The notes: generated from the sequence alone by a model not told the origin. Positions 44,169-57,017 are shown, counted from the first letter of the stretch. The stretch is 64,000 nucleotides of DNA from Phlegmacium glaucopus (GCA_015039465.1 MU130443.1:40640-104639), one strand, 5' to 3'. Program-made: numbers and translations.

Positions 44169-47100
44169 AGTGACAAGGTCACTGTAGTCTGTTAAAACAA
44201 AACAAAAAACCCTCAGTTAGAGGGGTTCTGTTGAATTTAGGTGAATAACAGGTAATAAATGTCAAGAGCAACAATACACTGGAGGCTTAAGATGGTTGGT
44301 GTTAACCAGATAAAACACTAGTTATTCAACTAAAGAACTACTCTAATTGTAACTACTATTTATACAAGTACAGGAATGATAACAAAAATACTATTCTTAT
44401 CTTTGACCTCTGGAAAAATGTTCTCTTATCAGCTTATCTACCCAGAGTGACATTAGTCATGGTTTCTAACTCCACTCCCATTGCTCCCTGATTATTATTT
44501 TAGCATAAGTACTTTTTCACCACAGCATCTGTATTTTCTAGGGTTATCTAATTATAAAGAAGTATAAATTTCATATTCAATGCATTGCCATTAAATTTCC
44601 ACATTGTTTTCAACTGTAAACTCTTCCTCTCCTCCAAAAACAGCCCTCTGCTTGCATTACCTCCTGCTTGCAGTACATCTTCTAAACTCTTGGTAGCCAG
44701 TGCAGTGTAACAATGGAAAGTGCTGTTTGAACACATGAGGGATTCTCAGTGAAAGCATCCAGGTCTTGAAAACTGGTTCTATGGGCTGCAGACAGTTTCC
44801 ATGCTACACAAGTATTTGCAGCTGCTATGATTTGGATGCTATACCTGGCTAAGAAGAAGTGCCTACCAGCTTTGGGTATGGGATGTATTCTTTTGGTTGT
44901 TCATATTTATGTGGTTGTGATTCAGAGTGTATAGCCCTCCAAAATTTGAAGGAAGGAATATAAAACTTGCACAAAGTTGGGGAGTTGGAATTACTGATTA
45001 TTACTTACTGCAAGCAGTTTTTACTAAAAAATCCTGATGGAGGGGCCAAAACTGCATTATTGAAAGTAAGTGCTTCATTGTCAATGTTGATGGTGTGGGA
45101 TCCAGCAAGCCTGGCCATTGGCTATAATTGAGTTGCCTCCAATAGAGTCACCATATACCTCTTCTTGCTTTATAGATATTTGTGAGTGCTGGACAGCCTA
45201 AAGCTATTGCCACAATCTAGAGTAGTATATCCTGTAGTTTTTGTGAATCAACTATACCTTTCTTTTGTCTCGGTTTCTATCTTATAGTTTTGCATAGGTT
45301 ATTGTCAAGGTTCCTTGGATACAACAGTGATCAATCAATACCCTCTGTTTATTTAAATTAATAACCTTTAGCATTTGAATTTTATGCCAAGAATTTATTT
45401 TTAATAAAGACTTGCATTATACAGGAGGTTCTACAGGCTAAAATTGATGTGAGATTAAAATAGTTAAACCTTTAAATCACTTTGAATAAGAGAAAAAAGT
45501 GTTTTTCTTTAATTTGTAATACCTGGTGCTAGTGCTCAGTCCAAGTTACTTAATTATCCTTTTAGAGATAGAAAGGTATGGCTTTAGTTGCAATAAACAG
45601 ATGATTTGAGAATGTGCATGCACTGCAAAAAGTGTACTAGAAAATAATAACCTTGTAGTTAATACAGTATGACTGCCCAGGCCTCAAGGATTATCTATTT
45701 GTTATTCAGTAATGCATCATCAAGATAAAAGATCCAATTTTATCAAAATATTTCAACTTTGCTATTTGAAAAATTTATCACCAAATAGCTGCATGATAAT
45801 TCTGTGATATCAAACATAAATCCTAACAACTAATATTATTTTAAATCAGTTAGCAAATACTTGTTCAAACTTGATACTTTAAATTTCTCCAAAAATATTG
45901 GGTTGTAACTAAATTATACAATAAGAATTATAGAACAATGATTATGAAGTAATAATAATAACCTTTACTATCCTTACTGTATATAGGAGGTGTACAGACA
46001 ATAAACTTTAAATAAGTCATAAGTAGTAAATTTAAGAATTTAAAATTATAAAAAGATATAGAGTTTTTAATTGAATTACATCAAAATAAAAAGTAAAAAT
46101 TTATATAACATTAATGTAAAGAACTTAAATGAAAGGCTGAAAATGCATATGTTAAAAGTGTTATGAATGGCCAGAACATTTGCTAAGCGACCCCTTATTC
46201 TTTCCCTTCCCCCCTGCTCTGCTGCCTCATTCCCTGCTTCATTCTTCACCTCTCCATCCCACCAATGTACTATACTTAGATTACCTTGAACCTATGACTC
46301 AATACTACTTCCTATGACTTGTTATCCTAGCACAGACCATGGACTGCACACTGCAATGGTACTTATACTCTACCTATATCAGAGCGACTCCCCTAGCTAG
46401 GTCTTCCTTAGTTTAGACCTTAGTACTCATACAGTCTTAATTACTCAGAACTTGTCACCCTTAGTCTTAGTGGTGGGATAATGACTCTTGTGTACTAAGA
46501 CTCTAGTTATCTGGTCTATTTGCCCAGCACCAAATGCAAGTGCAAGCTTATAGCTGCCATAACAAAAAGAACAGTTGATGGAAAGATAAATTGCTAAGTA
46601 GTGGGGTTTTTTAAATTAGCAATAATATGATATTTTATAATAAATCAAATTTTTTGGTAGAAAAACATATGCATGTTGGTCGTTTCCTTATTGTTTATTA
46701 TATAAATTGTATAAAAATATATCTTAATTAAAATCTTTTTTTCAAAGGCTAATTAGGATACTATTATACATGCTGATATCATTAGTGGAACCTCTATCCT
46801 CTCTAAGCTACATCACTTAAATTGTTAGAAAGTTTGTTGCAAGCTTTGAAAACTTTGGTAAAAAAATTCTGTGTTAATCTTAGTTTTTAATGGTTTACAT
46901 TTGCATTGATTAATATATGTAATCAACTAAATCAGCAGAAACTAACACTGGTCCAAAGATAATACTTTACACTAATCTTTATCCTCATTAGGTCACTGTT
47001 AAACAGTTTATAATAAAATTCTCTACAAAAGGAAATTTGTATCAATATTATATGAATTAATTTCAAACTTTAAATATCATTGAAGGTTTAAATTCTATTT

Positions 47101-47756
47101 TTATCCTATTTTTCAAAGTTAGGACATAAGGTTAGGGTTTTTACAATTAAATATGTGTTATATATCTATGAATAAAATGACCACCTGGGAAAGTGATCAG
47201 GTGTGTAAACATTATATAAGCTCTCAGATTTATGTGTCAGCATTAAGTAATATAATTGGTCAGCCATTTCCACAACATTATCCTATTATACTGTGTGACC
47301 AAGGTAACACAGCATCACATCAGTGACAGACCATGACAAACCCTGCTTTCCCCAGCCAACTCTGCCAATCTGCTGATGCTAAAATGATAACAGCTCTTCC
47401 ACTCATCAATCTTTTCTTTTCTCCACCCCTCACATGTGGCAGAAGTGACAGCTGTGATGAGGAGTAACAGCAGTGTTGTTCTGACACACATAGGGAAACA
47501 ATTATGATGGTGTAAAGGTCTGTATTTTCACTAGGGGGCTACCTAAGTATAGTTGACAGTTTACTTAGGTAGCAGAGTCCGAAGTAAAGAATAGATGGTT
47601 AAAGATAGAATGGGATTGGTAAGTGAGCTTGTGATTCTGAAGTAAGGAATGGGATATACGGGCTATGGTTATAGCCGGTTAGAAGAAAACAAATAGGAGA
47701 CAGAAAGAAGGGAGTAAAAATGAGGTAAGCATAGGGAAGAGTAAGTGGTTTGTTAC
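44169..47756. other. AT-rich, CpG-poor desert; 3' LTR of the gypsy element at its right end
   Basis: No recognisable gene over about 3.5 kb. At 46161-46500 a pyrimidine-rich stretch beginning TGTTATGAATGG and containing a few CpGs may be an LTR fragment. At the right end, minus-strand TGTAACAAACCACTTAC starting at 47756 follows the purine-rich GGAGGGCAGG, marking the gypsy 3' LTR; its far border is unclear. Confidence 0.4.
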
Positions 47757-48906
47757 ACCTGCCCTCCAGAGTAGTGAAAGTAAAGAAAACTGAACCAACT
47801 CGCTACTCTCATTCAGTAGTCTCCATTGTCAAGGCATTGTCAGGGCATTGTTGTGTTCAATGAAGGGTAAATCATCAACAACAAGGTCCATAAAAAGGTC
47901 AGGATTGGACTCAGCCATCTGATCAGATTTTCAATGACAAGGTCTAAGTCTGATTGATCCATACTGTAGCTTGGTCCTGCAGTAAATGCATGGAGTCGCC
48001 TTGCTTTCCATTCTTCATAGGCATGGCGACTAGAGTTACAATGGTTGAGAAGTAGACTAATGACTTCCTTATCGTTCTTGGCTTGTAGGGTAGCGGATTG
48101 ATAGTTGTGAACATTGTGTGTAAGTTCAACTTGCTCAGGAGTAATGAAGAATTCATAGAGGAAGATGGGGTGTGTGGAGATCTCAACAATGGTTTCTTCA
48201 GGTTTCTCATACAAAAAAATCACTGCTGATTTGAGTATTGAGTCGGCTGGGAAATAGTGTGTCATCGCTTGGTATATGGATTCAGAGCAGAGAGGAATGA
48301 AATATGTCATGGACGCCTTGTTGTTTCATATGCAAGGGTAATTCAAGTTGAAAAGAAGAACTTGTAAAGTCCCAAAGTATTCTGTAAGGTCCCATAAATT
48401 TGGGAATTAACTTATGAGCTAGCCCTTTGGGGGGGAGATATTCTTAGTAGATAGATAGACTAAGTCTCTGTCCTTGAAAGGAGCTGGTTGTCATTTTCAG
48501 TTAGTGTCTTGTGTTTGTTTGACTTGGGCAGCTAGTACGCTGTCATGAGCGGACATCAATGCCAACTTCTTTTGCAATACAAAGTTCTGGATAGCAGGAA
48601 ACTCAGAAGGTGATGCAGATGTCCAGATCATCAATTGGGGCATGTGTCCAAAATTCAAGAAGAACAGGGCATAGCCAGTACTTTCAGACCTTGCTGAGTT
48701 AATCGCAAATTTGATGGCTGGTACTTTTGATCCCCAGTCTTTCTGATTAGGATGAATGCATTGTCATAGCATCTGAGTCACCGTTTGGTTTGCCCATTTG
48801 GTTGATCCATCCGATTGGGGATGGTAAGTGCTGGACATGCACAGCTTAGTACCAATGAGATGATGTAAATGTCTCCAAAAGACACTGGTAAAGAGAACAT
48901 CCCGAT

Positions 48907-49728
48907 TGTTAGGGGACACCCAACTTTAACCCAAACCTCAACCTTAGAATCATACACCCCGCCTTTCTGACGACCTCCAACCTTCCGTCCAACTCCGCTT
49001 CCGTCACTGGTTTACCCCGAGACCCCGTAGTTCCGCTCCGACTCCGATCCTCCAATTCACTCTGTCTTTTATTTCTATTTTTCATATCACACCACTTCTT
49101 ATTTAATGAATTAATTATTATCATATCATTCCTTTATTTATTTTATATCTCCATTATGTCCATATTCGTACTTAAACACCCCCAGCCTAGCAGGGATCCC
49201 CACGTAAGTCACTTGTAGATATCTTTTCTGAAACATTATTAACTTTGGAGGACTTTACACTCCTCTACATTGTCCGGCCGGAATTCCGCCGGACTCCAGA
49301 AAAGTCCGGTCAGAGTCCGGTCAGAGTCCGGTGGAAGTCTGGTGGAAGTTTGGCGGAAGTCCGGTGGAAGTACAAAACATGCCTGTATCCCCTCCTAACC
49401 TAAGAACGCGCTACCACACGGACAGAAAATATCCCCATCCCTAAATATTAATCCTAAGCCCTAAATCTAAATATAACCCTAAGCCTAACCTCTAAATTCT
49501 ATCAAAAGTCCAGCGGATGTCCGGTGGACTGTGACCAGACATACAGTCCAGGCATTTTTCTACTTTCACCGGACTCTCACCGGACTCTCACCAGACTCTC
49601 ACCAGACTTTTACCGGAATTTTAGTGGAGTCCGCTGGACTCCGGCCAGACAACGTGGGGGACTGTAAAGTACACTAACTTTGGATCCCCTGCTAGCTTGA
49701 CTAAGTCAGCATCGCAGTTGCCCTAACA
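48907..49728 (-). mobile_element. Solo LTR of the TGTTAGGG family inside gypsy integrase
   Basis: On the minus strand it runs TGTTAGGGCAACTGC...CCCTAACA and splits the integrase frame (IISN / RDVLFTSVF). Flanking pentamers are ATCCG and ATCGG, one mismatch. It carries the foldback element 49250-49674. Confidence 0.8.
49250..49674. repeat. Complete foldback DNA element, 425 bp, 10-bp target duplication
   Basis: The ends are inverted (GGACTTTACACTCC at left; reverse of the right end GTGTACTTTACAGTCC), followed by arrays of AGTCCGG-type repeats at left (49305-49370) and their complement at right (49560-49645). It is flanked by the direct repeat TAACTTTGGA (49240-49249, 49675-49684), which interrupts the host LTR. 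It has no gene, so it is non-autonomous. A 9-10-bp duplication is typical of Mutator-like elements. Confidence 0.8.
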
Positions 49729-50972
49729 CGGATTGCTAATGATGTTTTTAGGTAGTCTGTGAAGTTTGTAGATATGCTCAAACATGAGTTCTGCAAGCTG
49801 TGAAGCATTGTAGTTAGTACGGCTTGGAATTAGGTGAACCTTTGACATGAATAAACATATGACTACTGTGATGGCATCATATGTTCCACCCCGGTTTCCA
49901 GACTTGGGTAGAGGTCCCACAAAATCCATTCCTATATATTCCCATGGGTAACCTGGAGTGGATAGTGGGTTGAGTAATCCATATGGCTTTTGGTTACTTG
50001 GCTTGCTAATTTTACAAGTATGGCAGGTTTCACAAAAAGCTTTAACATTGAAGACCATGTCCTTCCACCAGACATGGTCTCTTAGATAATCCAATGTTTT
50101 GCTTGCTCTTAAGTAGGCAAGCATTGAATGTGCTTCTGATATCACAACCTCGCAGGCACTTCTGCCTTGCACTAATATTTTTGGAATACAGAGTAATCAC
50201 TTGTCAGCATCTCTGAGGTAAATGAGATGGTTGTCAACCTCAAAATTCCTGAAGTCTCCCTGTCTTTTAAGAATAGCCTGAAAGGTCGGATCTAAATCAT
50301 ACTTTCCATGGAGTTCTTCCTGCAGATTAATTCCTTCTGAACTTTTGGATATAATGTCAAGCAGAGTCATGCCCAAATTAGCCATGGCTATTACCGTTTC
50401 AGGAACACTTTCCTCATTAGGAATGTTTGACTTGGCACTTATGTCTGCATCTATTGAGTCATGACTCCCACCCTTCTTTCATTCAGCAGGGCCTTGAGGA
50501 CCATGCAGAATGAAACACTCTTTCATATGTGCAGCAAACTCCTTAGATGTCTCATGCTGCCATGTGTTGGAAGCCTGGGTGCTCTGCAGAATTCTAGAAC
50601 TGTGTCTAGTAGCCACCCATGCTTCTATTCTGGCAAGGATGGGTAACGCCATGGACATGACATCTGATGTGTCATCATCAGCTACATCGTAATAGGTAAA
50701 CTCACTCCTAGCACACTCAGTTCCTGCTGAGTTGCTGGAGTACATTCACAACAAGGTGTCTGCTACCACATTCTTGCTTCCTGCATTGTATACCACTTCA
50801 AAAGTGAAACTGCTGATCTTCTCCAGCCACCAAGCTTGTCTACCTGACAGATTCTCTTGATTCAAAAGGTAATTCAACCCTTTATGACTGGTCAACCACT
50901 TGAAATGAGCACCTTGCAGAATATCCACATGCTGAATCATTGTTTCTACTCCAGCAAGCATCTTGATCTTGT

Positions 50973-52239
50973 TGATATGATTTTAAATTTGTAGCTCCGA
51001 GATTACTGCTGCTTAAGGAAATGTTCACAACAAATCCAACAACCAGCAACCAATAACAAACTTTTGTATTGAGCAAGTTGGGGTTTCCTTGAAAGTATAA
51101 CCAGTATACTCTTGAATAAACTTCCAAATACAGGTTTAAAGTCCAATTCTTTTTAGACTATTTTTGGTAATCTGTACACTCTTCAAACTCTCTTTCTCTT
51201 TATGATCAGTTTTTAAAGCCCAATTTCTTAGACTATATGATATTGTGATTTGATGAACAAAGATAATTCCCTTTTTGGGGTTCAATATTCTTTGCTTGTA
51301 TGAGAAACCAATTTGGATGAACATAGACAAGTCCCTTTATGATTTAATATTCTATGAACAGTTCCAAAAACAAATGATTTAAAGTCCCACAGGCAGACTA
51401 TGAAACAGCTTTATAGTACAAGGATTTTTCCTCAGACTCTGACAAAGGCTTTAATATTCCAACTCCAAAGACAAGTCCCTATAGGATTTAATATTCTTTG
51501 TTTAAACAGAACAAAGACAAGTCCCTTTAGGATTTAATATTTTTTGAACTGAGTGAAGTAGGACAAGTCCACTTGTAATTCCATGTGCCAATTCACAGTG
51601 GTGAAATTTGGGAAAGAAAGGATGAGTGCAAATTCACATTACTTTTATACATAAATGAGAAACAAAATTAGGTAGGAGTCTGTGGTGTCAGGTCTATGTT
51701 TTATGATTATTTATGATGACAAGTCTTGTTTCTAGATGACTGAGCATTGTTTTATGATGTCATATGTCTCACAATGTCATAAATGTCACAAATATCACAA
51801 TAATGTTACAAAATGTTACATGATGTCACAAAAATGTCACAAAGTGTTTCACTGTTTCAGGAACTTTATTGATGTTTACTGATATTGTCCTAGGACTTGT
51901 ATGACAAATTCCTTCACAGTTGTAGACTTGATAGTTACTTTAGATTGCAAGTTGTTCATTTGACCATTATAGATTTTTGTATGGTTATAGTCTGAACTTT
52001 TTGTAGTGTTATTTAACAGTATGATAAATAGATCAATTCAGATTATAGTTATCTGCTGATTAACATTCAAGACTTTGCAATTTCCAGTTTAATCAACAAG
52101 TGTAGTCAACACTTTTGACCCTCACACTATCAATTTGTAGATTAATTCATGGTTGGTTTATTGATCTTTTTGATTCAATTGAAGAATGATATTATGAAAA
52201 AATGAATAATCCATAGGTATTCAATTTTCAGTCCTATCA
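50973..52239 (-). mobile_element. LTR family D, copy 2, inside gypsy RNase H
   Basis: On the minus strand it runs TGATAGGACTG...CATATCA with duplication ACGA before and ACAA after (one CG to CA change). Removing it restores the RNase H frame YPVHEIKMLAGVE. It is about 500 bp shorter than copy 1. Confidence 0.8.
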
Positions 52240-54360
52240 TCGTGCACTGGATAATTTTGCTATGCAGAATTCAGCTTCGCTGAGTAGAATGCAGCAATTC
52301 TTGCATCCCTCCAATAAATTCCCTGGCTGACGAGGCCCGAGATTCCTGTAGAACAGCCATTGGTTACTGGGGCATTCTCTGAATAATCAAGGGGCACTTG
52401 ATGATGGTCCCTTGATCTCTGTATGAGTGCTTTGACATTGTCAAATGCTCTCTGCTCTGTGTAGCCCCATTGAAATGGAACCGAGTCTCCTGTTAATGCG
52501 CTGAGTATTCCCATTGGAATGCACACATTGGGAATATCATCAGCTGAGTACCCTATGGAACTGATGAAACCTCTGAGTAAATCATGGTTTGTAGGTACCT
52601 TCCAGGCTACTACACTGTCAACTTTTGCAGCATCCATTTGTATGCCCTGGTCATTGATAACTCAACCTAGAATACTCAAACTAGGTGCAATGAAGTGAAG
52701 TTTTGATTAATTCAGGTAAAGCTGCTCCCGTTTTAGTATATTGAGTACTGTTCTCACATGCTGTACATGTTCCTCCAGTTTATCCAAATAGAGTACAATA
52801 TCATCCAGATATATATCCATGAATTGGCCAATGTAGGCAGAGAACAGATAGTTCATCAATGCCTGATATGTTGCAGGTGCATTGCAGTCCCTGATCTGAA
52901 TTACTTGGCTAACCATGTTTCCATCTGGCATGGTTACTGTTGATCTCAAGACATGCTCTGGTATTATCCTTATCTGCTCATAGGCACTCTTCAGGTCTAA
53001 TGCTGATCAGAAAGGTTTCCTGGCTGTACGTCTCAGCATTCCTTCCATATCTGGAAGTGGAGAAGTCAATTTATGAGTATTCTTATTTTGTTCATGTAGA
53101 TCCACTACAGTTCACAGCAATGGTAGATTAGTGTGTGGTTTTGGAATTAATAGCATCAGAATGGTGTTCCCAGCAGAAGTAATCTTCCATCTGCCTGATC
53201 TTATGTAGGCATCTCTTTTTTCAGCCCATTGTGCTTGAAACCCCTCAGGACACCGAGAAGGATGCCAAGGGTGGGTCCTATTCTCATCTATCAATGGAAT
53301 GGTGGTAGATCAGTCTCGTCAACTTCCTTGCAAAGTGGGTCTGCATATTGATGCAGCTCCTCACATGCTGACTCAACTCACTCTTCTTTAGGGTGGTTCA
53401 TCACTACCAATTACTATTCTGGCCAGATTGAAACCAATGCAAACTTGATGCTGATACATCCAAGGCGTGCCCAGGATTAAATCATAATTGTTGAGATTGA
53501 TAGCATCAAAGGTTCACATTTCATCAATTCCTTGATACTTAAGTTGGGCTGTAGTGACACAGTTGACTTTAGATCTTGAACCTTGAATGGCTAGTTGCAA
53601 GGATAGCGGTGTTTCTAAATTATCCCACTTGACTCCCAGTTGATCAGTGAGTGTTGTAGATATGAAATCTCCTAGTGACCTGGAATCTAGTAGTGCTCGG
53701 GTGGGATGATCATTTATGGTCACTTTCACCACTACTGGTTTGGGTAATATTCTATGATTTCATTTATCCTGAGCAGCATTTCGCTGCAATGATGGATACT
53801 TGTTGCAATCAACTTGAACACTGGCTAGTTAAATGGAGTCAACTTCAGATGTGTTTTTGATAATATCAAGAATAGCCTCATCAATTTTTGCATGTTCCTG
53901 TGTATACTAGCTTAATAGGTCAAATCCAGGATCCTCAAGAGAACCTTGCGGTAAAGTCATCGCTAGTCTGCAATACTTATCAGTGATGATAAATCATTCC
54001 ATTTCTGGTAGCTCATAATGAACTTCAAACCAAGACTCAGTGCTTATGGGACAATCAGTTTCTTCCTCATAGGGGGTTCCTAGATGGAGTATAGCCATTG
54101 CATGCTCCTTGAGCACATGTCCAACATCAGTTTCCTTGTAAGTTTTTGAGCATTGCCATGTCTCAACTTCAACACAGGCATCAGGAATGTCATTGTGGTA
54201 TATGCATTGTTCTGTGTACCATTCCCCAATGGAGAAAAGGTTCCACTGCAAACAACAAATAGGAAGGTAAGACATCAGGTCTTGTAATTGATCATATATG
54301 ATGATTGTATTAGAGTCCTGACACTCAACAAAAAACCTTGGTTCCTTACTAATAACCACG

Positions 54361-55870
54361 GTATTGTGCACCAATACTGATTGGTAGCGTGAGAAGAAAG
54401 CTTAAAAGTTGCCATCATGAAAATAAGCGGACTTTGAATTCACTTACCTATTTTGGACATGGCCCTGAATCACGTTCCTGGTCAACAAATCATTCATTCA
54501 ACGCTATCACCCTCATCGCTCATCATACTCTCAATGTCTCACACTATGCTCTCCATCGTTTTCACTATTGACATGCTCCTAAGCATCTACCATCCATTTG
54601 TTCCTTGGTTAGTGATCCAACAAAGCGATCAATCTACTATTTGCATTGGTCATCGGCTCGTGTTTGATCATATCTTTGGTCCATCATTTCAAGAACGGCC
54701 CCTTTATGGATGCATCAACTACATCTCCCATTATGTACAAGGCTTTGTCATTGTTGTTGTGGCTATGGACCCACAAGTCTTCCCCTCAGCCATCTATCTT
54801 GCCATCCCTCGCTCCTGGATCTCACTCAGTCCCCTATCCTCAATTATCTACCTCTTATCTTATCATTCACTGCCAAAACCATCATTCACACCGTACATGA
54901 AGCCTTCCCACCCTCTTTATGACAACTTAGGAAGTCCAGGAGGATCACAACTAAGCAGGAATTGCAGATGAATCAGCAGCAGAGGATTATTCTCACAGTG
55001 TGTCAAGTGTTATCAAGGCTGCGCGACATGGGATCATGGGCAAGTAGTGTTTTCTCGGGAACAAGGCTGCACCTTTCAAGTGTTGACTCAGGACCTTTCA
55101 CATTTTTGACATGACCACACGCCTATGAAGTTGATATATTTTTGCTATTGGACTATGTACACTGCCTTCTTTTCTTTTCTCTCGCACTTTGACACTTTAC
55201 AGATTGTTTTATTGTTCCTTCTTCTTTTCCATTGTTCTTTTCTTCCCACAGCTGTCCTCCTTTTATCATTCTCCCTTTGACAGCATGTACTTCTTTCTTT
55301 TATTGTTCTACATAGCCTCATCCTTAGGGTATAAATACTGCTCTTTTATACCAGGATGGGTAGTTTCTCCCAATTCATTCTTACTCCCCAACAGTCATCT
55401 TCTCAGTGGAATTCCAGTGAATTCCTCCTGTTTGGATTCCGAGCGCATCACAAGGCCTCCGTCATTGTGTGCAAGCCTTTCAGTGGCACAACCCCTTTTA
55501 GTACTTAGAATACTTTATTGTTCAGTTTATTATAAATACATAGTTAAAATAAAGAGCACCCTCGCGCGATTGTGAGGGTTTACTGCTATCCCGAGTGAGC
55601 TTCAAAGACCAGCTCATTTTAACACCTCCCTCTAAGTTCGCTTTTTCAGTCCTTTACTGTCAATCTACTGTCAGCTGCTATAGTCTTACTGAAGACTCTT
55701 TCTCATTCATCCTCATCCTTCTCTTCCCTATTCTTTCCCCCTACCTCTGTGTGTTACAAGTCTAAGGCTAAGCCTTCCCTAAACAAATAACAGGGAGTCT
55801 CTTGACCTAAAGACTGGCCCACTGCTCTCTGGTTAGTGTTTTACAACAACACAAACAACAATTTATAATG
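54361..55870 (+). mobile_element. LTR-like element B with conserved hydrophobic frame
   Basis: Homologous to the reverse strand of element A. The frame 54453-54971 (172 codons) aligns with A's 198-codon frame: SLIILSMSHTMLSI, LVFDHIFGPSFQERPLYG, FPSAIYLAIPRSWISLSPLS, LGSPGGSQLSRNCR. It is hydrophobic and of unknown meaning. TATA-like GGGTATAAATACTG at 55328. A 196-bp solo LTR is inserted at 55429. The element ends near AACAACAATTTATAATG (55868). Confidence 0.6.
55429..55624 (+). mobile_element. Short solo LTR T, 196 bp
   Basis: TGTTTGGATTCC...CATTTTAACA with perfect 5-bp duplication CCTCC (55424-55428, 55625-55629). CpG-rich (GAGCGCATC, CTCGCGCGAT), so young. Its small size suggests a TRIM/SMART-type or small LTR retrotransposon. 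Confidence 0.85.
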
Positions 55871-56170
55871 CAAGCCAATGACCAATGCGAATAGTAGATT
55901 GATCGCTTTGTTGTATTGCTAGCCAAGGAACAAATGGATGGTAGATGTTTAAGAGCATGTCAATAGTGCAAATGATGGAGAGCATAGTGTGAGACATTGA
56001 GAATATGATGAGCGATGAGGATGATAATGTTGAAGGAATGATTTGTTGACCAGGAACACAATTCAGGGCTGCTTCCAAAATAGGTAAGTGAATTTAAAGT
56101 CCACTTATTTTCATGATGGCAAATTTTAAGCTTTCTTCTCACACTACTAGTCAGTATTGGTGCATGATAC
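55871..56170 (-). repeat. Inverted partial copy C of element A/B
   Basis: Reverse complement of roughly 54361-54660 (frame MEAALNCVPGQQIIPSTL... at 56078). It sits directly after B, so B and C form a large inverted repeat, the same layout as A with 40632-40795. Confidence 0.7.
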
Positions 56171-57017
56171 CAAATAAGTAATCAACAAATAAACAATGAT
56201 GAACAAGTGACAAGTGAATCACAACAAATGAATGACAAATGAATGACAAATGAATGAATGATGGCTTAGGAGTGTCATAAGCAACATCATGGGCCAAGGT
56301 ACACGCCTCATAAAACATGTCATTTTCTAAATATACTGAACGAGTGATCTAGGTACAGACCATACAATGATAACAAATGAACAATGACAAACAAATGAAC
56401 ACACAAAAGAACAAACGAACAATGATGAGCATTATGCCCCCCCTGGAGGTATGTTTTTTAATTCTAACTTAATTCTAATGTAAACTAATGCAACAGACAA
56501 ATGAGAACCAACAAATGATGCCAACCAACAACAACAAACAAACAACAAGCAAATGACAACAAGCAAATGGACAACAAATGGATGGACAACCAACAAATGG
56601 ACAATGAATGAGTGGATGATGAGTGGATGATGAATGGATGATGAATGAAACAGATGACAACTTAAGAGGAGTGAACAGTGTTGAATGAGTACAATGGACA
56701 AATGGCCTACCCATTTAGACACCAACCACAACCCACTTAGTAGTATAGTTTATTAGGCTACAGTAATAATGCGATGATGAATAAATATGAATTACCCTTG
56801 GCAATGGGGTATTTTTCATTGGTTCATTGGTTTGAACCGGTTCTCCAAAAATAGTTGAAGAACCGAACTGAACTGAACTTTGGTAACACTAGGATGTCTA
56901 CAAGGGGCAGGATGGGGGAGGTGGCATGTAATACAATCATAGAGTGAGAATGAAAGTAATAATGATACTAAGTGTACCTCTAGTGGTAGATACAATATGT
57001 ATCCCCTGACAAAAGGT
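56171..57017. other. Low-complexity DNA (CAAATGAA / CAACAAA / TGGATGA repeats)
   Basis: Simple-sequence-like tracts at about 56200-56660. Frames through them are repetitive and not credible as genes. Confidence 0.6.

Larger units (their letters stand above)
47757..54360 (-). mobile_element. Ty3/gypsy retrotransposon remnant with two nested LTRs
   Basis: Minus-strand order: gag-like end, protease, reverse transcriptase, RNase H, integrase, polypurine tract, 3' LTR. It is split by LTR D copy 2 (50973-52239, in RNase H) and by a solo LTR (48907-49728, in integrase). The 5' LTR is missing; element B abuts at 54361. Confidence 0.85.
47840..54374 (-). pseudogene. Ty3/gypsy gag-pol remains
   Basis: Protease at about 53732-53514 (ALLDSRSLGDFISTTL; the catalytic D-S-G reads D-S-R). 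Reverse transcriptase at 53294-52707 with YLDDI in GQFMDIYLDDIVLYLD. RNase H lies at 52637-52260 and continues after the nested LTR at 50961-50746 (FKWLTSHKGLNYLLNQ, NVVADTLL). Integrase has HVWWKDMVFNVKAFCETCHTCK and GMDFVGPLPKSG (50172-49733), continuing after the second LTR at 48900 with SSTYHPQSDGSTKWANQTV. Many frameshifts and stops occur, several explainable as C to T changes (for example CAG to TAG after AKLNSA). Not functional. Confidence 0.87.

Noticed and set aside
46161..46500. Possible LTR beginning TGTTATGAATGG
   Set aside because: No matching end, duplication or second copy found in the window; only mentioned as a possibility.
56432..56731. Hydrophobic His/Ser-rich minus-strand frames
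   Set aside because: They run through low-complexity CAACAAA/TGGATGA repeats and have no conserved content.
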